Source: a virus. From it: a DNA stretch of 64,000 nt. Position numbers and translations under genes: made by a program. Positions 31,057-40,188 of this stretch are shown piece by piece; positions within the stretch are counted from its first letter, which is position 1, and every line of letters begins with the position of its first letter. The notes beneath the pieces are model-generated. The model had not been told where the DNA came from. It did no database searches and saw only the letters and a list, made by a program, of their open reading frames with translations. The stretch spans positions 1 through 64,000 of the IMG/VR virus record IMGVR_UViG_3300010399_000002. The stretch is one strand, 5' to 3'.

Positions 31057-33843
31057 TTATACCTCGATACGGCTAACTCGATTGGACTTCACTACTGTGA
31101 TCTGTTTGCAGTCCTCGAGTTCTGAAATGATGGACGGCGAATGGGTCGTCAACATAATTGTACCGAACGACCTTGGTATCTTCTTTAGAGCTGAACCTAC
31201 TACTCGAGCATTGTGACTGTCCAAACCCGTACCTGGTTCGTCGAGCACGATCACGTTACATGGTGCAAGCACCTGACGAAGAGCAAAACCAATAATGATA
31301 CTCAACAGTCTGGTCTCACCATTGGACTGATCTAGCAAACCTGCGCCACCTTGAATGTTGGTAACCTGCACGTCGATGTCTGTACCGTCCAACACGAACT
31401 TGACATTGAGTAACCCGTTACAGATCATCTTGGAATACTGCTGAGCTGCGGCATTCAACATGGGACACAGTTGATATGCAAGATGAGCTGGCAAACCTGA
31501 ACGAGACAACACTGAAATACAGTACTCGAGAAATATCTTTTCTCGTTCTGCTTGCCTCAGAGCCTTAGTGATGATTAGTGCCTTCAATGTACTTGACTCG
31601 ATGGTGGCTTGTATCTCAGACTCTATCTTGGCACTGGCCTTAGCCTCCGCTAACTCGGTCTCGTAAAAATGCAAATTGGAACGTGTGTTCTCCCGGATCT
31701 CAATCAACCTGCCGATACGATCCGTCAAAGCTCTGCACTCAGTAAACACACGTTGATACGTATCCTCTGCTTGTGAAACAACCTCAGAAGCTGCATCCAT
31801 CTGCTTCTTTATACTAGCCAATACTCTATTCAACTCTTTCTTCGGACCTTCAATCTCTTTTCCTACTGGACGCAGGCAAGTAGGACAGTCTCCTGTCAGA
31901 CGAAGTAAACGGCTCAACTTGACCTGCGTGTCTGCATAACGTGACTCTAAGGAACCGTGAGTCTTCTCGGCTACACTCAAAGCCTCGTTTACTCGTCTCG
32001 CATCTGCAACTAATCTTGTATCCTTCTTTTGCAAACGTAGTAACTTAGCTGCCAACCTTTTGTGCTTTTCCGTCAGTGACTCAACCTTCTTCTTACACAA
32101 ACCTGTACGCCTGATTGAACCTTCCACAGACTCCAAATGCTTGTTAGCTTCCAAAATTACTGCTAACAACGATTGTTCCTCAGTAAACAGTTCCTGAAAA
32201 CGCTCTTGCAACACAACCGCCTCGGCCTTGACTTCGTCCTGAGCCTTGGTAAAGCGTTCTAAATTGAGGAACTTGCACAAGATGTCTTTCCGTTCTCGAT
32301 CTGAACCTCCGAGTATGCGCGTGACCTCATGTTGGTCAATATACATTACGTTACGCAGCATCTCCCACGTCAAACCGGTCAAGGTCTCGAGTAACGTCTG
32401 CGTACCTTTCATTCCTATACCGGTTGAAACGTCCTTACCTTCAACAGAGAGCTTCAAGCCCTTGGGCTTGCGTCCGCGGAACACCTCACACCTTCGCCCA
32501 CCAGAAATCTCGAACTCCAACTTGACCCACGATGGAGTACCGTCCTTCCGACCTTGCCTCGACCAGGCATCGTGCTGCTGACCTTTGATATTCTTACCGA
32601 ACAACGCAACTGATGGTAACGCCAGAAGATTACTCTTACCTGCCCCGTTTGAAGCTCCGGGCATATCTTCGTTGCGACCCGTCACTAGAGTAATGCCACG
32701 ATGAGTGTAATCTAACTCGAGTTTCTTGAAGCTTAGAAAATTCCGAGCTGTGCCTCGTAGAAGTTTTAGACCTGGCTCCGATCTGATCAACTGTCCTACC
32801 ACAGACAGTTTGTGAAGTATATAAGCAGTAATCTCTTCAACGCGATTCGACAGATCCGGTAATACAGTCTTCCGAACATAGGACTCGATGAGAGCTTTGT
32901 CCGTTGCCCCTTCTACATCAAGATGATCCTTACTGCTGTCTAGGAACTCCGGCACTACAACGATGGACGCCTCAGGATACTTCTTCTCAGCCTGAAGCTT
33001 GGTACGATTGATGAACTGACCTATGTCTGGTACCGACTGATCACAGGCAACATGGACTCGAACTGTGTGACCTTTCCAACTCGATGGTCTTTTGAATCCC
33101 GGTAACGACGGATCGTACAACCTGGACATGTTGGACGAAATAGGCTGAATGGTCTTTGCTGTGGTATCGACTAGTAAGTAACCCTTTCTTTGGTTTGCTT
33201 CTCCCCAATCGTGTACAAACGGTGAACCTACATACCAGACGTTACGGAACGGCACCTGGAACTGTTGCTGAAAATGTATGTGTCCGCCGATTACGTACAA
33301 GAAGCTTTTGGGGCACAAATCCGAAACTCGTATTGGAGCGCCTTTGGCTCTCGTCTGAACGTTGAACCTGCACTGATCGAGTTCGTTGTGAAAAACCAGT
33401 ATGTCTCGATCTGGATTAGACTGTTCTGCAAAAGACTTAGCGGCCTTGATGACCTCCTCACTGTCTGAACTAAACGGTAGAAGATACAACTTACAGACAC
33501 CTGTTTGTAACATGACTGTGTCTGGCCTAGTTATAACGTAGGCACCCGCAGACTCGAGTGCTGGAAACCAGGTATCTGCTGAACTGTGCATCCCCGTTCG
33601 ATCGTGATTACCCATCAGAACTATGAAATGGATGTTACGAGCATTGAAGTACCTGCACGCCCATACCCCAAAGTTTACTACACGTACTCCAACCGGATCG
33701 TAGCTTTGTTTTACATCTCCGCAATGGACCACAACCTTGCAGCCTTCTCGCTTGCAGATTCGAACCAGTTGCTTAACAACAGACTCACAGCGATCCAGAT
33801 TACTATAATCTGCCTGCCAATCCGAACTGAATAGAATCTTCAC
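31057..33843 (-). CDS. sbcDC: Fused Mre11(SbcD)-Rad50(SbcC) nuclease/ATPase
   Basis: One uninterrupted frame of 928 aa joins two proteins that are normally separate. Residues 1-~245 are the metallophosphoesterase: SSDWQAD (D8), HCGD (40-43), GNHD (78-81), FHNELD (H152) and GGHIH (186-190). Residues ~360-928 are the ABC ATPase: Walker A GASNGAGKS (396-404), coiled coil with zinc hook CPTC (653-656), signature QSNGE (839-843) and Walker B VIVLDEP (864-870). Would process double-strand ends for recombination-driven replication, like T4 gp46/gp47. Confidence 0.93.
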   Translation of the reverse strand: MKILFSSDWQADYSNLDRCESVVKQLVRICKREGCKVVVHCGDVKQSYDPVGVRVVNFGVWACRYFNARNIHFIVLMGNHDRTGMHSSADTWFPALESAGAYVITRPDTVMLQTGVCKLYLLPFSSDSEEVIKAAKSFAEQSNPDRDILVFHNELDQCRFNVQTRAKGAPIRVSDLCPKSFLYVIGGHIHFQQQFQVPFRNVWYVGSPFVHDWGEANQRKGYLLVDTTAKTIQPISSNMSRLYDPSLPGFKRPSSWKGHTVRVHVACDQSVPDIGQFINRTKLQAEKKYPEASIVVVPEFLDSSKDHLDVEGATDKALIESYVRKTVLPDLSNRVEEITAYILHKLSVVGQLIRSEPGLKLLRGTARNFLSFKKLELDYTHRGITLVTGRNEDMPGASNGAGKSNLLALPSVALFGKNIKGQQHDAWSRQGRKDGTPSWVKLEFEISGGRRCEVFRGRKPKGLKLSVEGKDVSTGIGMKGTQTLLETLTGLTWEMLRNVMYIDQHEVTRILGGSDRERKDILCKFLNLERFTKAQDEVKAEAVVLQERFQELFTEEQSLLAVILEANKHLESVEGSIRRTGLCKKKVESLTEKHKRLAAKLLRLQKKDTRLVADARRVNEALSVAEKTHGSLESRYADTQVKLSRLLRLTGDCPTCLRPVGKEIEGPKKELNRVLASIKKQMDAASEVVSQAEDTYQRVFTECRALTDRIGRLIEIRENTRSNLHFYETELAEAKASAKIESEIQATIESSTLKALIITKALRQAEREKIFLEYCISVLSRSGLPAHLAYQLCPMLNAAAQQYSKMICNGLLNVKFVLDGTDIDVQVTNIQGGAGLLDQSNGETRLLSIIIGFALRQVLAPCNVIVLDEPGTGLDSHNARVVGSALKKIPRSFGTIMLTTHSPSIISELEDCKQITVVKSNRVSRIEV

Positions 33844-34064
33844 AACAAGTTCTTCCAGTTCTCGATCTCGTAAACCTTTTCGATGGAGTCTAACTGTTCA
33901 CCTGCATCGTAGACACCTTCAAAATTCCAACCATACCATTCCTTGTTAAAACGGCCGAGATACAACTCACTGTTGCTCACAACAAGATACAACTTGCCTT
34001 TACGGATGTGGGCGTTCTTGTTGGTACCGTTTAGTGGTATTGATTTTAGCTTGATTGCAGCCAT
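33840..34064 (-). CDS. Hypothetical protein, 74 aa
   Basis: Start MAAIKLKSIPLNGT follows AAAAGGTG; the longer frame reads through the intergenic element. Beta-rich, SH3-like. Coupled to the Mre11-Rad50 gene (ATGA). Confidence 0.68.
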   Translation of the reverse strand: MAAIKLKSIPLNGTNKNAHIRKGKLYLVVSNSELYLGRFNKEWYGWNFEGVYDAGEQLDSIEKVYEIENWKNLL

Positions 34065-34078
34065 GTAAACACCTTTTG

Positions 34079-34166
34079 GGAACTCGTGGGGACTGTCAGG
34101 CACTTGTCTTGCGGTTCAAGTGGTAGTTGGGGATGGTTTTCATAGGCAACTCGTTAGAGAGACTGT
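34079..34166 (+). repeat. Intergenic structured element, copy 2 of 4
   Basis: Core GACTGTCAGGCACTTG, loop, CAAGTGGTAGTTGG: here the inner stem extends to 6 bp (CACTTG/CAAGTG) while the CACT-AGTG spacing stays at 14. Lies between two minus-strand genes, 15 bases before the next start codon. Confidence 0.7.
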
Positions 34167-34621
34167 CACCTCGTATTTACAAATACCTCAACTCGAGCCT
34201 CCGCTACCTTCATACGATCTATCAATCTCTGCACCGCTACCGCTAACAACGGATGACTGATTCCTGTTTGGCTTTCGATGGCAACACTCGTAGCTGCAAT
34301 GTACTCGCGAAGTTCTTTCAACGGATTGCACCAAGTACCTTCACCTGGACGCTGACGGTGTTCCCAAAAGCGCTCACACTCAGACAGGAACTCTTCACGA
34401 CTTGGCAGAGACGTATCTGCTTCGACTCCATCACCAAGCACTGCATACAAACGATCATCGTCCAAATGACAGCGTTGATGACCTTTCTCACCACGATGTT
34501 CTTCTACAGCCTTGCGAAGAGTGATGAAGTCTTCGCACAACTTACTTAAATTTGGCCTCAGTATGGTAGCACCACGACCAACCCATTCCGACAACTCTTC
34601 AACTTGATCTATGGTAAACAT
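34166..34621 (-). CDS. Hypothetical acidic protein, 151 aa
   Basis: Start MFTIDQVEELSEW overlaps the upstream stop (TGATG). Helical and acidic with several His/Cys; not recognised. Confidence 0.68.
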   Translation of the reverse strand: MFTIDQVEELSEWVGRGATILRPNLSKLCEDFITLRKAVEEHRGEKGHQRCHLDDDRLYAVLGDGVEADTSLPSREEFLSECERFWEHRQRPGEGTWCNPLKELREYIAATSVAIESQTGISHPLLAVAVQRLIDRMKVAEARVEVFVNTR

Positions 34622-34815
34622 CAAGACTCCTTCCACCTCTTACCGTGCCTGATCTCAGATACGTGACCTGGATTTAGATGAAGCTTTTTGGCCAATGCCT
34701 TCGTACCGAGATCACTCGTACGAATCATTTGTACCATTTCCAAATTTATCTTGGCACTCGGATTCCTTGCGCCTTTGTGTCTGTATGCCTTACTCGGCCA
34801 CGGAGACAGATTCAC
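34621..34815 (-). CDS. Small helix-turn-helix DNA-binding protein
   Basis: 64 aa from a GTG after GGGAGG. The segment INLEMVQMIRTSDLGTKALA then KKLHLNPGHVSEIRHGKRW is a clear helix-turn-helix like those attached to HNH or homing nucleases. No nuclease domain is present, so it may be a regulator or a remnant. Confidence 0.75.
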   Translation of the reverse strand: MNLSPWPSKAYRHKGARNPSAKINLEMVQMIRTSDLGTKALAKKLHLNPGHVSEIRHGKRWKES

Positions 34816-34816
34816 C

Positions 34817-35797
34817 TTAAAACCTCCCGCACGCACGATAAAGAGCGGACACTACCTTAACATGAAGTACAAAATCATCGGGTGCCCAAGCATTGGCTAA
34901 CTCATCGATACATCGAGCAACGTCGACAAGTTTAGCCGACGGCTTGGGATTCAACAGAATACTGCGCAAGTAACCCAAAGCTGCGGCCCGCAGCGCCTTG
35001 GCATCTTCTGCACTGGAATTTTGGATCTCGCGTCGAACTGCTGGCCAGTCACCTCGCAACATGGACTGACAAACTCGCAACGTATCAATCGCGCAATCTG
35101 TACCTCGTATCGCTGACTCTGGATCTTCACCGGCCGCGTACTTCTCAAGTGCATTCAACAACAAACCGGGAGACGAGAGACCTTGTTGATTAGCTTGCTC
35201 GATCAGCAACCCTATCTCGCGTTTCAACGAAATCTTATCGGCTGCGTACGTCAAGAACTTCTCTACGTCTGTAGGACGCAGCGCCTGCATCGTGTAGACC
35301 ATACAACGACGACGTAGCGTACGAAGGATCTTGTCCGGCTCGGTCGTGCACACGATCCAAACTGTCGTTCTGGGAGCTTCCTCAAAATACTTGAGTAACA
35401 GATTCTGTGCGGCTGAAGATATTCGCTGCGCTTCGTCAAGTATATAGACCCGACGACGAGTCGGAGATATAGGCGCATACTGCGATCCAACTGCTATCTC
35501 ACGAATGTCGTCGACACCGGATATGTCCCCGGCATTGATCTCATGGATCTGGAACTTACTGCTGTTCTTGAGACACAGACTGCACGGATCACCAAACTCG
35601 TTATGAGTGCAATTCAAACTCGTAGCTAGTATCCTGGCAATGGTAGTCTTGCCCGATCCGCTTTGCCCGATGAACATCCAAGCTCTGGGCATGCGTCCGG
35701 TAGCAGCCTGAGACTTGATGGCTGCAATAACCTTTGACTGGCCGTACAAGCCTTTAAATGATCTCGGCCTGAGAGATAAAGCTAAGACTCTAGTCAT
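34817..35797 (-). CDS. dnaX: Clamp loader ATPase (DnaX/gamma-like)
   Basis: 326 aa AAA+ protein that would load the sliding clamp found at 43247-44362. Walker A GQSGSGKT (44-51), a zinc-type cysteine set (C62, C71, C74), Walker B VYILDEAQ (D120), sensor 1 CTTEP and an Arg-rich LRRRC finger. Shorter than bacterial DnaX, lacking tau-specific domains. Confidence 0.92.
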   Translation of the reverse strand: MTRVLALSLRPRSFKGLYGQSKVIAAIKSQAATGRMPRAWMFIGQSGSGKTTIARILATSLNCTHNEFGDPCSLCLKNSSKFQIHEINAGDISGVDDIREIAVGSQYAPISPTRRRVYILDEAQRISSAAQNLLLKYFEEAPRTTVWIVCTTEPDKILRTLRRRCMVYTMQALRPTDVEKFLTYAADKISLKREIGLLIEQANQQGLSSPGLLLNALEKYAAGEDPESAIRGTDCAIDTLRVCQSMLRGDWPAVRREIQNSSAEDAKALRAAALGYLRSILLNPKPSAKLVDVARCIDELANAWAPDDFVLHVKVVSALYRACGRF

Positions 35798-35987
35798 TGG
35801 AATGAGGTGCTAGGTATCCTTTGGGCTCGTCCACCTTTGGCTTATTGTCTTCTAAACACGCATACACTAACAAACACAAAAACGAAAACGCCAGCCAATA
35901 CTCGACCCTAACCGGATAACCGTGTACAAAAGAACCTGCTAACGCTCGACTGAAAGCTGCAATGCCTAACCATCTCAAAGTGTACAT
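35790..35987 (-). CDS. Small membrane protein, 65 aa
   Basis: Hydrophobic segments near residues 7-22 and 30-45 (YWLAFSFLCLLVYACL), charged C-terminus. Overlaps the clamp loader start. Not recognised. Confidence 0.65.
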   Translation of the reverse strand: MYTLRWLGIAAFSRALAGSFVHGYPVRVEYWLAFSFLCLLVYACLEDNKPKVDEPKGYLAPHSND

Positions 35988-35990
35988 GTC

Positions 35991-36842
35991 TCAACCTCTC
36001 TTGGAAATCAAAACTCGATCTGGATGTCTCCAGTATCTGCGAAAAAAGTGCTTAGTGGAAAATCGTGTGCGCCCGCCTTTACCGGACTGAAGTATTAAAC
36101 CGTGTTGGCCGTAGCGACCTAGAAACATCTTTCGAGACAACTCCATCATCTCTTTACCGCCGGAACGCCTGGACTCCTCTAGAGTCTTTATGGTCGTATA
36201 CTTACCAGATACAACCTCACGCAAAACAACTGTGGTACAAACGTAACAAGCCCAACCGGCTATAACTGCATCTGCTACAAACATACCGTCCTCGCCGGCG
36301 AAGCCTTTATCCAAAGTCTCTTGAAAGAAAATCTTGTCTTTCGAAACCGGACGGCGCAGAACGTACATGGAACCTTTGATAGATAGCCCGCACTTACGAA
36401 GCTCTATATTTTTTCTGTACAACGGATCTGTCAACCTCTTACTAAACGGTTCGTTTCTCGGGTCTAATGGAACCCAAATGTCTACACCAGACCAACGAGC
36501 GGAAAACTTTTGCATATGTGCAAAGATCGTAGGCCCATCCTGGTGCTGGTACAGCATTGCATCGTTGTCTAACAACAATCCCCACTCATCTGAACTCCTG
36601 TAAAACTCTTTAAGCAACTCGTTACGAGCAAAACCTGGCAGAAGTAGTGGGCTACTCTTGGAACGAACCTTGTAGACTGGTCCTTTGCGAAACCATTCTT
36701 CTTTGTAACGCTGAGCTAGAATATGAACAGGACTTTTGGGAAGCACTTGACTAAGCCACTTCAACTGAATGTCGTGCTCACGTACGCGACGTTCTTGTAC
36801 TGCAGGATCTTCACCCATGTACGAGATAATCATGACTCGCAT
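35991..36842 (-). CDS. Glycosyltransferase-like protein (GT-A type)
   Basis: 283 aa. Metal-binding DxD in GLLLDNDAML near residue 90; later GEDGMFVADAVIAGW resembles the catalytic-base region of GT-A enzymes. Lies between recA and the clamp loader, which would fit DNA-base glucosylation, but this is inference. Confidence 0.68.
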   Translation of the reverse strand: MRVMIISYMGEDPAVQERRVREHDIQLKWLSQVLPKSPVHILAQRYKEEWFRKGPVYKVRSKSSPLLLPGFARNELLKEFYRSSDEWGLLLDNDAMLYQHQDGPTIFAHMQKFSARWSGVDIWVPLDPRNEPFSKRLTDPLYRKNIELRKCGLSIKGSMYVLRRPVSKDKIFFQETLDKGFAGEDGMFVADAVIAGWACYVCTTVVLREVVSGKYTTIKTLEESRRSGGKEMMELSRKMFLGRYGQHGLILQSGKGGRTRFSTKHFFRRYWRHPDRVLISKRG

Positions 36843-37790
36843 TTAGCTTGATCCTTTCTCTTCGGCTTTCAACATGGCTGCGTCCACCCACTTAGTACTA
36901 CGCTTACCGTCAAAGTAGATCTTGTAGCCGCACCTGCTACCTTCCACACCGCCGGCCTTGTTCTTCAGATTGGTAATGATGCCCTTTAAACCAACGATCT
37001 TGCCGGACTTCATTAACCGCCCACCTTTTGTCCTGCGTACAATGGAACGGATATGACAATAGAATTTCAAAGCCTTTCCTCCGGGCGTATACTCGGGATT
37101 ACCGAACGCCACACCTGGAGCAATGCGTACTTGGTTGATAAAGACTCCTAACACATTGTATGACTCGAAAAGACCTGTCCAGCGGCGCAGCAACTTACCG
37201 AGAAACTGAGGTAAGGCCATTTGCGTACGCATGTTTTGTCCGGATACACCGGCAGCAGCCTCGATCTCCGTCAACAATGCTACTACTGAATCGGTGACCA
37301 GAAAAATCTTCTCTATACCCCGATGGTGCTTGCGAGACATGAGGAGCTCTACTTCTTCACACAACTCTTCGGCTGTGCTTAAACGAACTTGACCTTTAAC
37401 GTCACCTTCCTCTTCCTCACTAACCTCGGCCTGTCTCTTCTTAGACTTACGTGCAAACTTACCTACATACGGATGAACTACCACAACCTGACTTGTATCC
37501 AAACCACGAAGCTTACACCACGTCTCATCATACGAGTTCTCGGCATCAAACCATATTACTTCAGCTCCATCTTGTTGTGCTAAAGCAGCTAACTCTAGAG
37601 CTATAGCTGTTTTGCCGTGAGACTCGTGTCCGGAAAGTTCGACCATCTTACCGTATGGAATACCGCGTGGGGAGCCCAAAGCGATATTCAACTCCGGACT
37701 CCCTGTATCGAGCCAGCACTTAGGGGCCCAATCGGTCGTGTAGTGCTTCAGCTTCTTACGAATAAGCGCCAGCTCTTTCGCGGCATCCAT
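36843..37790 (-). CDS. recA: RecA/UvsX recombinase
   Basis: 315 aa. Walker A GHESHGKT (54-61), the catalytic Glu region WFDAENSYDE, FINQVR (L1/L2 area) and TPGGKALKFY are all RecA marks. A charged insertion near residue 120 (KKRQAEVSEEEEGDVKGQ) is unusual. Next to SSB and a UvsY-like candidate, as in a T4-type recombination module. Confidence 0.95.
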   Translation of the reverse strand: MDAAKELALIRKKLKHYTTDWAPKCWLDTGSPELNIALGSPRGIPYGKMVELSGHESHGKTAIALELAALAQQDGAEVIWFDAENSYDETWCKLRGLDTSQVVVVHPYVGKFARKSKKRQAEVSEEEEGDVKGQVRLSTAEELCEEVELLMSRKHHRGIEKIFLVTDSVVALLTEIEAAAGVSGQNMRTQMALPQFLGKLLRRWTGLFESYNVLGVFINQVRIAPGVAFGNPEYTPGGKALKFYCHIRSIVRRTKGGRLMKSGKIVGLKGIITNLKNKAGGVEGSRCGYKIYFDGKRSTKWVDAAMLKAEEKGSS

Positions 37791-37792
37791 GA

Positions 37793-39010
37793 CTATTTCC
37801 TCACCTTCTTCTTGACTACCTTCTTCTTGGGAGGCTCCTCTTCCTCGTCGTCTTCTTCCGACTCTTCTTCCGGTTCCTCTTCTTCCTCGTCCTCTTCTTC
37901 GTCCTCGTCCTTAGCTACCTTCTTTTTTGGCTTCGGACCGGGTTTCTTTTTCTTGGGAGGCTCTTCCTCTTCTTCATCTTCTTCTTCGTCTTCTTCGGGT
38001 TCCTCTTCTTCCTCGTCCTCTGACTCTTCGTCTTCCGGCTCAGGTTTCTTTTTCTTCTTTACTGGTTTCTTCTTGGACAGAGGCTCTTCCTCATCTTCTT
38101 CATCCTCATCTTCGTCTTCTTCTGGTTCCTCTTCCTCGTCCTCTGACTCTTCGTCTTCCTCCTCGTCCTTAGCTACCTTCTTTTTTGGCTTCGGACCGGG
38201 TTTCTTTTTCTTGGGAGGCTCTTCCTCTTCTTCATCTTCTTCTTCGATTTCTTCCTCACTCTCGTCTTCTTCTTCGTCTTCTTCTGGCTCAGGTTTGGCC
38301 TTACCTTTCACTTTCTTCTTGGACTTGTCATCTTCGTCTTCGTCTAAATCTTCGGTGTCTACATCACGACCGTAATACGCGGCCTTCTGCACTTCCTCGT
38401 CGTAGGCATCGATGAGATTGTCGATAGGCTTCAACGACGCCATAATGGTCTTCGGAACGGCAGACGGATCGTCGTCCGGCTCGATGGTCCCGTACCGAGT
38501 GTTCTTCCAATCCGTACCAGTACGAGACAGGTTGATATTGCGACCCTTCTTAGCATCACTGTAGTCCTTCTTTGTACTGGACAGCAAAGCCAACACCGCA
38601 GTACTGAGAGATCGAGCTCCGCCGGTGGATACAAACCAGAGCAACGGGCCGCGCCACTTATCGGAGGCCTGATCAAGATAGATAACTTGGACAACGAACT
38701 GTTCTTTCGGCGCGAGTGCTTTTGCGATATTGATCTTGGCCCGCTTCTTGGATTTCTCCAGTGCGGGAATGATCTCATCGCACAACCAGCACTCGCCTTC
38801 CTTGGTATCGAACTCCTTCCCGCAACGGGCCATCTTCTTATCCGGACCAACGTCGCGATGAACGAGATACTCTGTGTACGGGGCATATTCCGGCCCTCGC
38901 GGATCGGGAAGGATACGAAACGTGTTCTCTCCCTCAGTCAGTTTGTACGTTTTGCCTTGAGACTTCTCACGTACTCTGTCCTTCGCCTTGTCTTTCCAAC
39001 TACTGGCCAT
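37793..39010 (-). CDS. ssb: ssDNA-binding protein with long acidic/basic repeat tail
   Basis: 405 aa. Residues 1-~210 match phage gp32-type SSBs: an FRILPDP start, YLVHRDVG, and a zinc site in MARCGKEFDTKEGECWLCD. The remaining ~190 residues alternate Glu/Asp runs with PPKKKKPGPKPKKKVAKDE blocks. Acidic SSB tails normally recruit replication partners, but this one is far longer than in T4 gp32 and contains an exact 86-bp DNA repeat. Confidence 0.87.
   Translation of the reverse strand: MASSWKDKAKDRVREKSQGKTYKLTEGENTFRILPDPRGPEYAPYTEYLVHRDVGPDKKMARCGKEFDTKEGECWLCDEIIPALEKSKKRAKINIAKALAPKEQFVVQVIYLDQASDKWRGPLLWFVSTGGARSLSTAVLALLSSTKKDYSDAKKGRNINLSRTGTDWKNTRYGTIEPDDDPSAVPKTIMASLKPIDNLIDAYDEEVQKAAYYGRDVDTEDLDEDEDDKSKKKVKGKAKPEPEEDEEEDESEEEIEEEDEEEEEPPKKKKPGPKPKKKVAKDEEEDEESEDEEEEPEEDEDEDEEDEEEPLSKKKPVKKKKKPEPEDEESEDEEEEEPEEDEEEDEEEEEPPKKKKPGPKPKKKVAKDEDEEEDEEEEEPEEESEEDDEEEEPPKKKVVKKKVRK
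37903..38246 (-). repeat. Exact 86-bp direct repeat within ssb tail
   Basis: Bases 37903-37988 recur exactly at 38161-38246, 258 bases (86 codons) apart and in frame. They encode the basic PPKKKKPGPKPKKKVAKDE block. Probably arose by in-frame duplication. Confidence 0.85.
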
Positions 39011-39032
39011 CTTGTCTGGTATTATCTCCTTT

Positions 39033-39233
39033 TCAACGTTGTCTTGCTAACTCGACTGTTACCTTACTGGCCTCTGTAACCGTGTAACCTTCGTTGTCAG
39101 TGAAATCGAGTGTTACCTCGACCAGATGATTTTCAACCCGCTCTTCCCACGTTGGTGCGGTGTCGCGAAACGTAACGTCAGCTGGAACCGTGAACTTGAC
39201 CTGCCGAATTACATCATCCTTACTGGCTGCCAC
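39033..39233 (-). CDS. Hypothetical acidic protein, 66 aa
   Basis: GTG start (AASKDDVIRQV) preceded by GGGGGGAGG. Beta-rich with an acidic middle. Not recognised. Confidence 0.68.
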   Translation of the reverse strand: MAASKDDVIRQVKFTVPADVTFRDTAPTWEERVENHLVEVTLDFTDNEGYTVTEASKVTVELARQR

Positions 39234-39237
39234 AAAA

Positions 39238-39660
39238 TCACCTCCCCCCTGAAGCAATATGTTCTGCACGTTTTTCTGAAGCAATCTTAGCCGCTGCTTC
39301 CCAACTGTTTGCCCAGATGGGCTCGACACGGTACAACAAACCTTTATACGTACCACCATCAAACTCGCTAGACTCAACCTCTATGGGCACATTCTCAACA
39401 TTCTCAATGTCCTCTTCATATTCCATATTCTCAACACGTGTACAACACGAGCCTTTAAGATCTGGTGGATAGATTATAACTCGAAAACATGCCTTGCCTC
39501 GCTGCACCCACGACGGAGTCTTATTCAACTTCCACACCTCAATGGCTCGATCGACATCGCCAAGCAGATTCATAAATGCCTTAGCTTTTTCTTCGTCATC
39601 GAAAATGCCCCGGATCTGGTAATCGCTGTACGAACCTTGCGTTACAACGTAGAGCTTCAT
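39238..39660 (-). CDS. Hypothetical protein, 140 aa
   Basis: Opening MKLYVVTQGSYSDYQIRGIF plus DDEEKAKAFMNLL resembles a widespread phage/bacterial family of unknown role in which a beta hairpin is followed by an EKA helix. Confidence 0.7.
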   Translation of the reverse strand: MKLYVVTQGSYSDYQIRGIFDDEEKAKAFMNLLGDVDRAIEVWKLNKTPSWVQRGKACFRVIIYPPDLKGSCCTRVENMEYEEDIENVENVPIEVESSEFDGGTYKGLLYRVEPIWANSWEAAAKIASEKRAEHIASGGR

Positions 39661-40151
39661 AACTTGCCTCCCGGATACTTGGCCTTCACCTTCTTGCGAA
39701 GATTGGCCAAATTATCAAAATCGGATTCTTGCAAACGCCCGGCCATGGCGTTCTCAATACCCATGACCTCTTGCACAACTCGCAACGCGGCGGCTCGCTG
39801 CCTGTAAGCCTCTACCAGCAACCTGGAGAACTCGTCGTACTCGGTAGCAGTAGCTACTGCGGCATCGGCCTCTTTGTATTCCCGCTTACCGTATAGCCTA
39901 GCCTGAATCAAGCCTTCGGTTATTCGCGTATCTCCACCTAGAGCTTTCAGATTGGCCCGTATTCTAAGAGACAGAGACGCAGCCACTTCTTTCAAACGAG
40001 ACTCCGCCCGAATACGTTCTCTGAGCTTTCGCACACGGTACCGAGAGGCATTGATAAATAGACGCGGTTGTTCCTTAGCTGCGTCTACAACTCGCTCTTC
40101 GGAAAAATCTAATGCGTTGATTAGTTCTTCGAGATTGATCTTCGTGTCCAC
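39657..40151 (-). CDS. UvsY-like recombination mediator candidate
   Basis: 164 aa from a GTG (DTKINLEELINAL). Almost entirely helical, with ESRLKEVAASLSLRIRANLK and ITEGLIQARLYGKREYKEAD, a layout like UvsY-type mediators that load RecA on SSB-coated DNA. Position next to ssb and recA supports it; there is no decisive motif. Confidence 0.5.
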   Translation of the reverse strand: MDTKINLEELINALDFSEERVVDAAKEQPRLFINASRYRVRKLRERIRAESRLKEVAASLSLRIRANLKALGGDTRITEGLIQARLYGKREYKEADAAVATATEYDEFSRLLVEAYRQRAAALRVVQEVMGIENAMAGRLQESDFDNLANLRKKVKAKYPGGKL

Positions 40152-40188
40152 TGGACTGACTCGTTTCTTCGATGGATTTGAATTATAC

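Noticed and set aside
34079-34166. sigma70 promoter in the four-copy element (CTGACA on the minus strand)
   Set aside because: The box lies 17 bases from sequences that differ between copies and do not resemble TATAAT.
37617-38375. 252-codon plus-strand frame made of serine runs
   Set aside because: It is the antisense of the Glu/Asp- and Lys-rich tail of the ssDNA-binding protein; long open frames opposite such repeats are expected.
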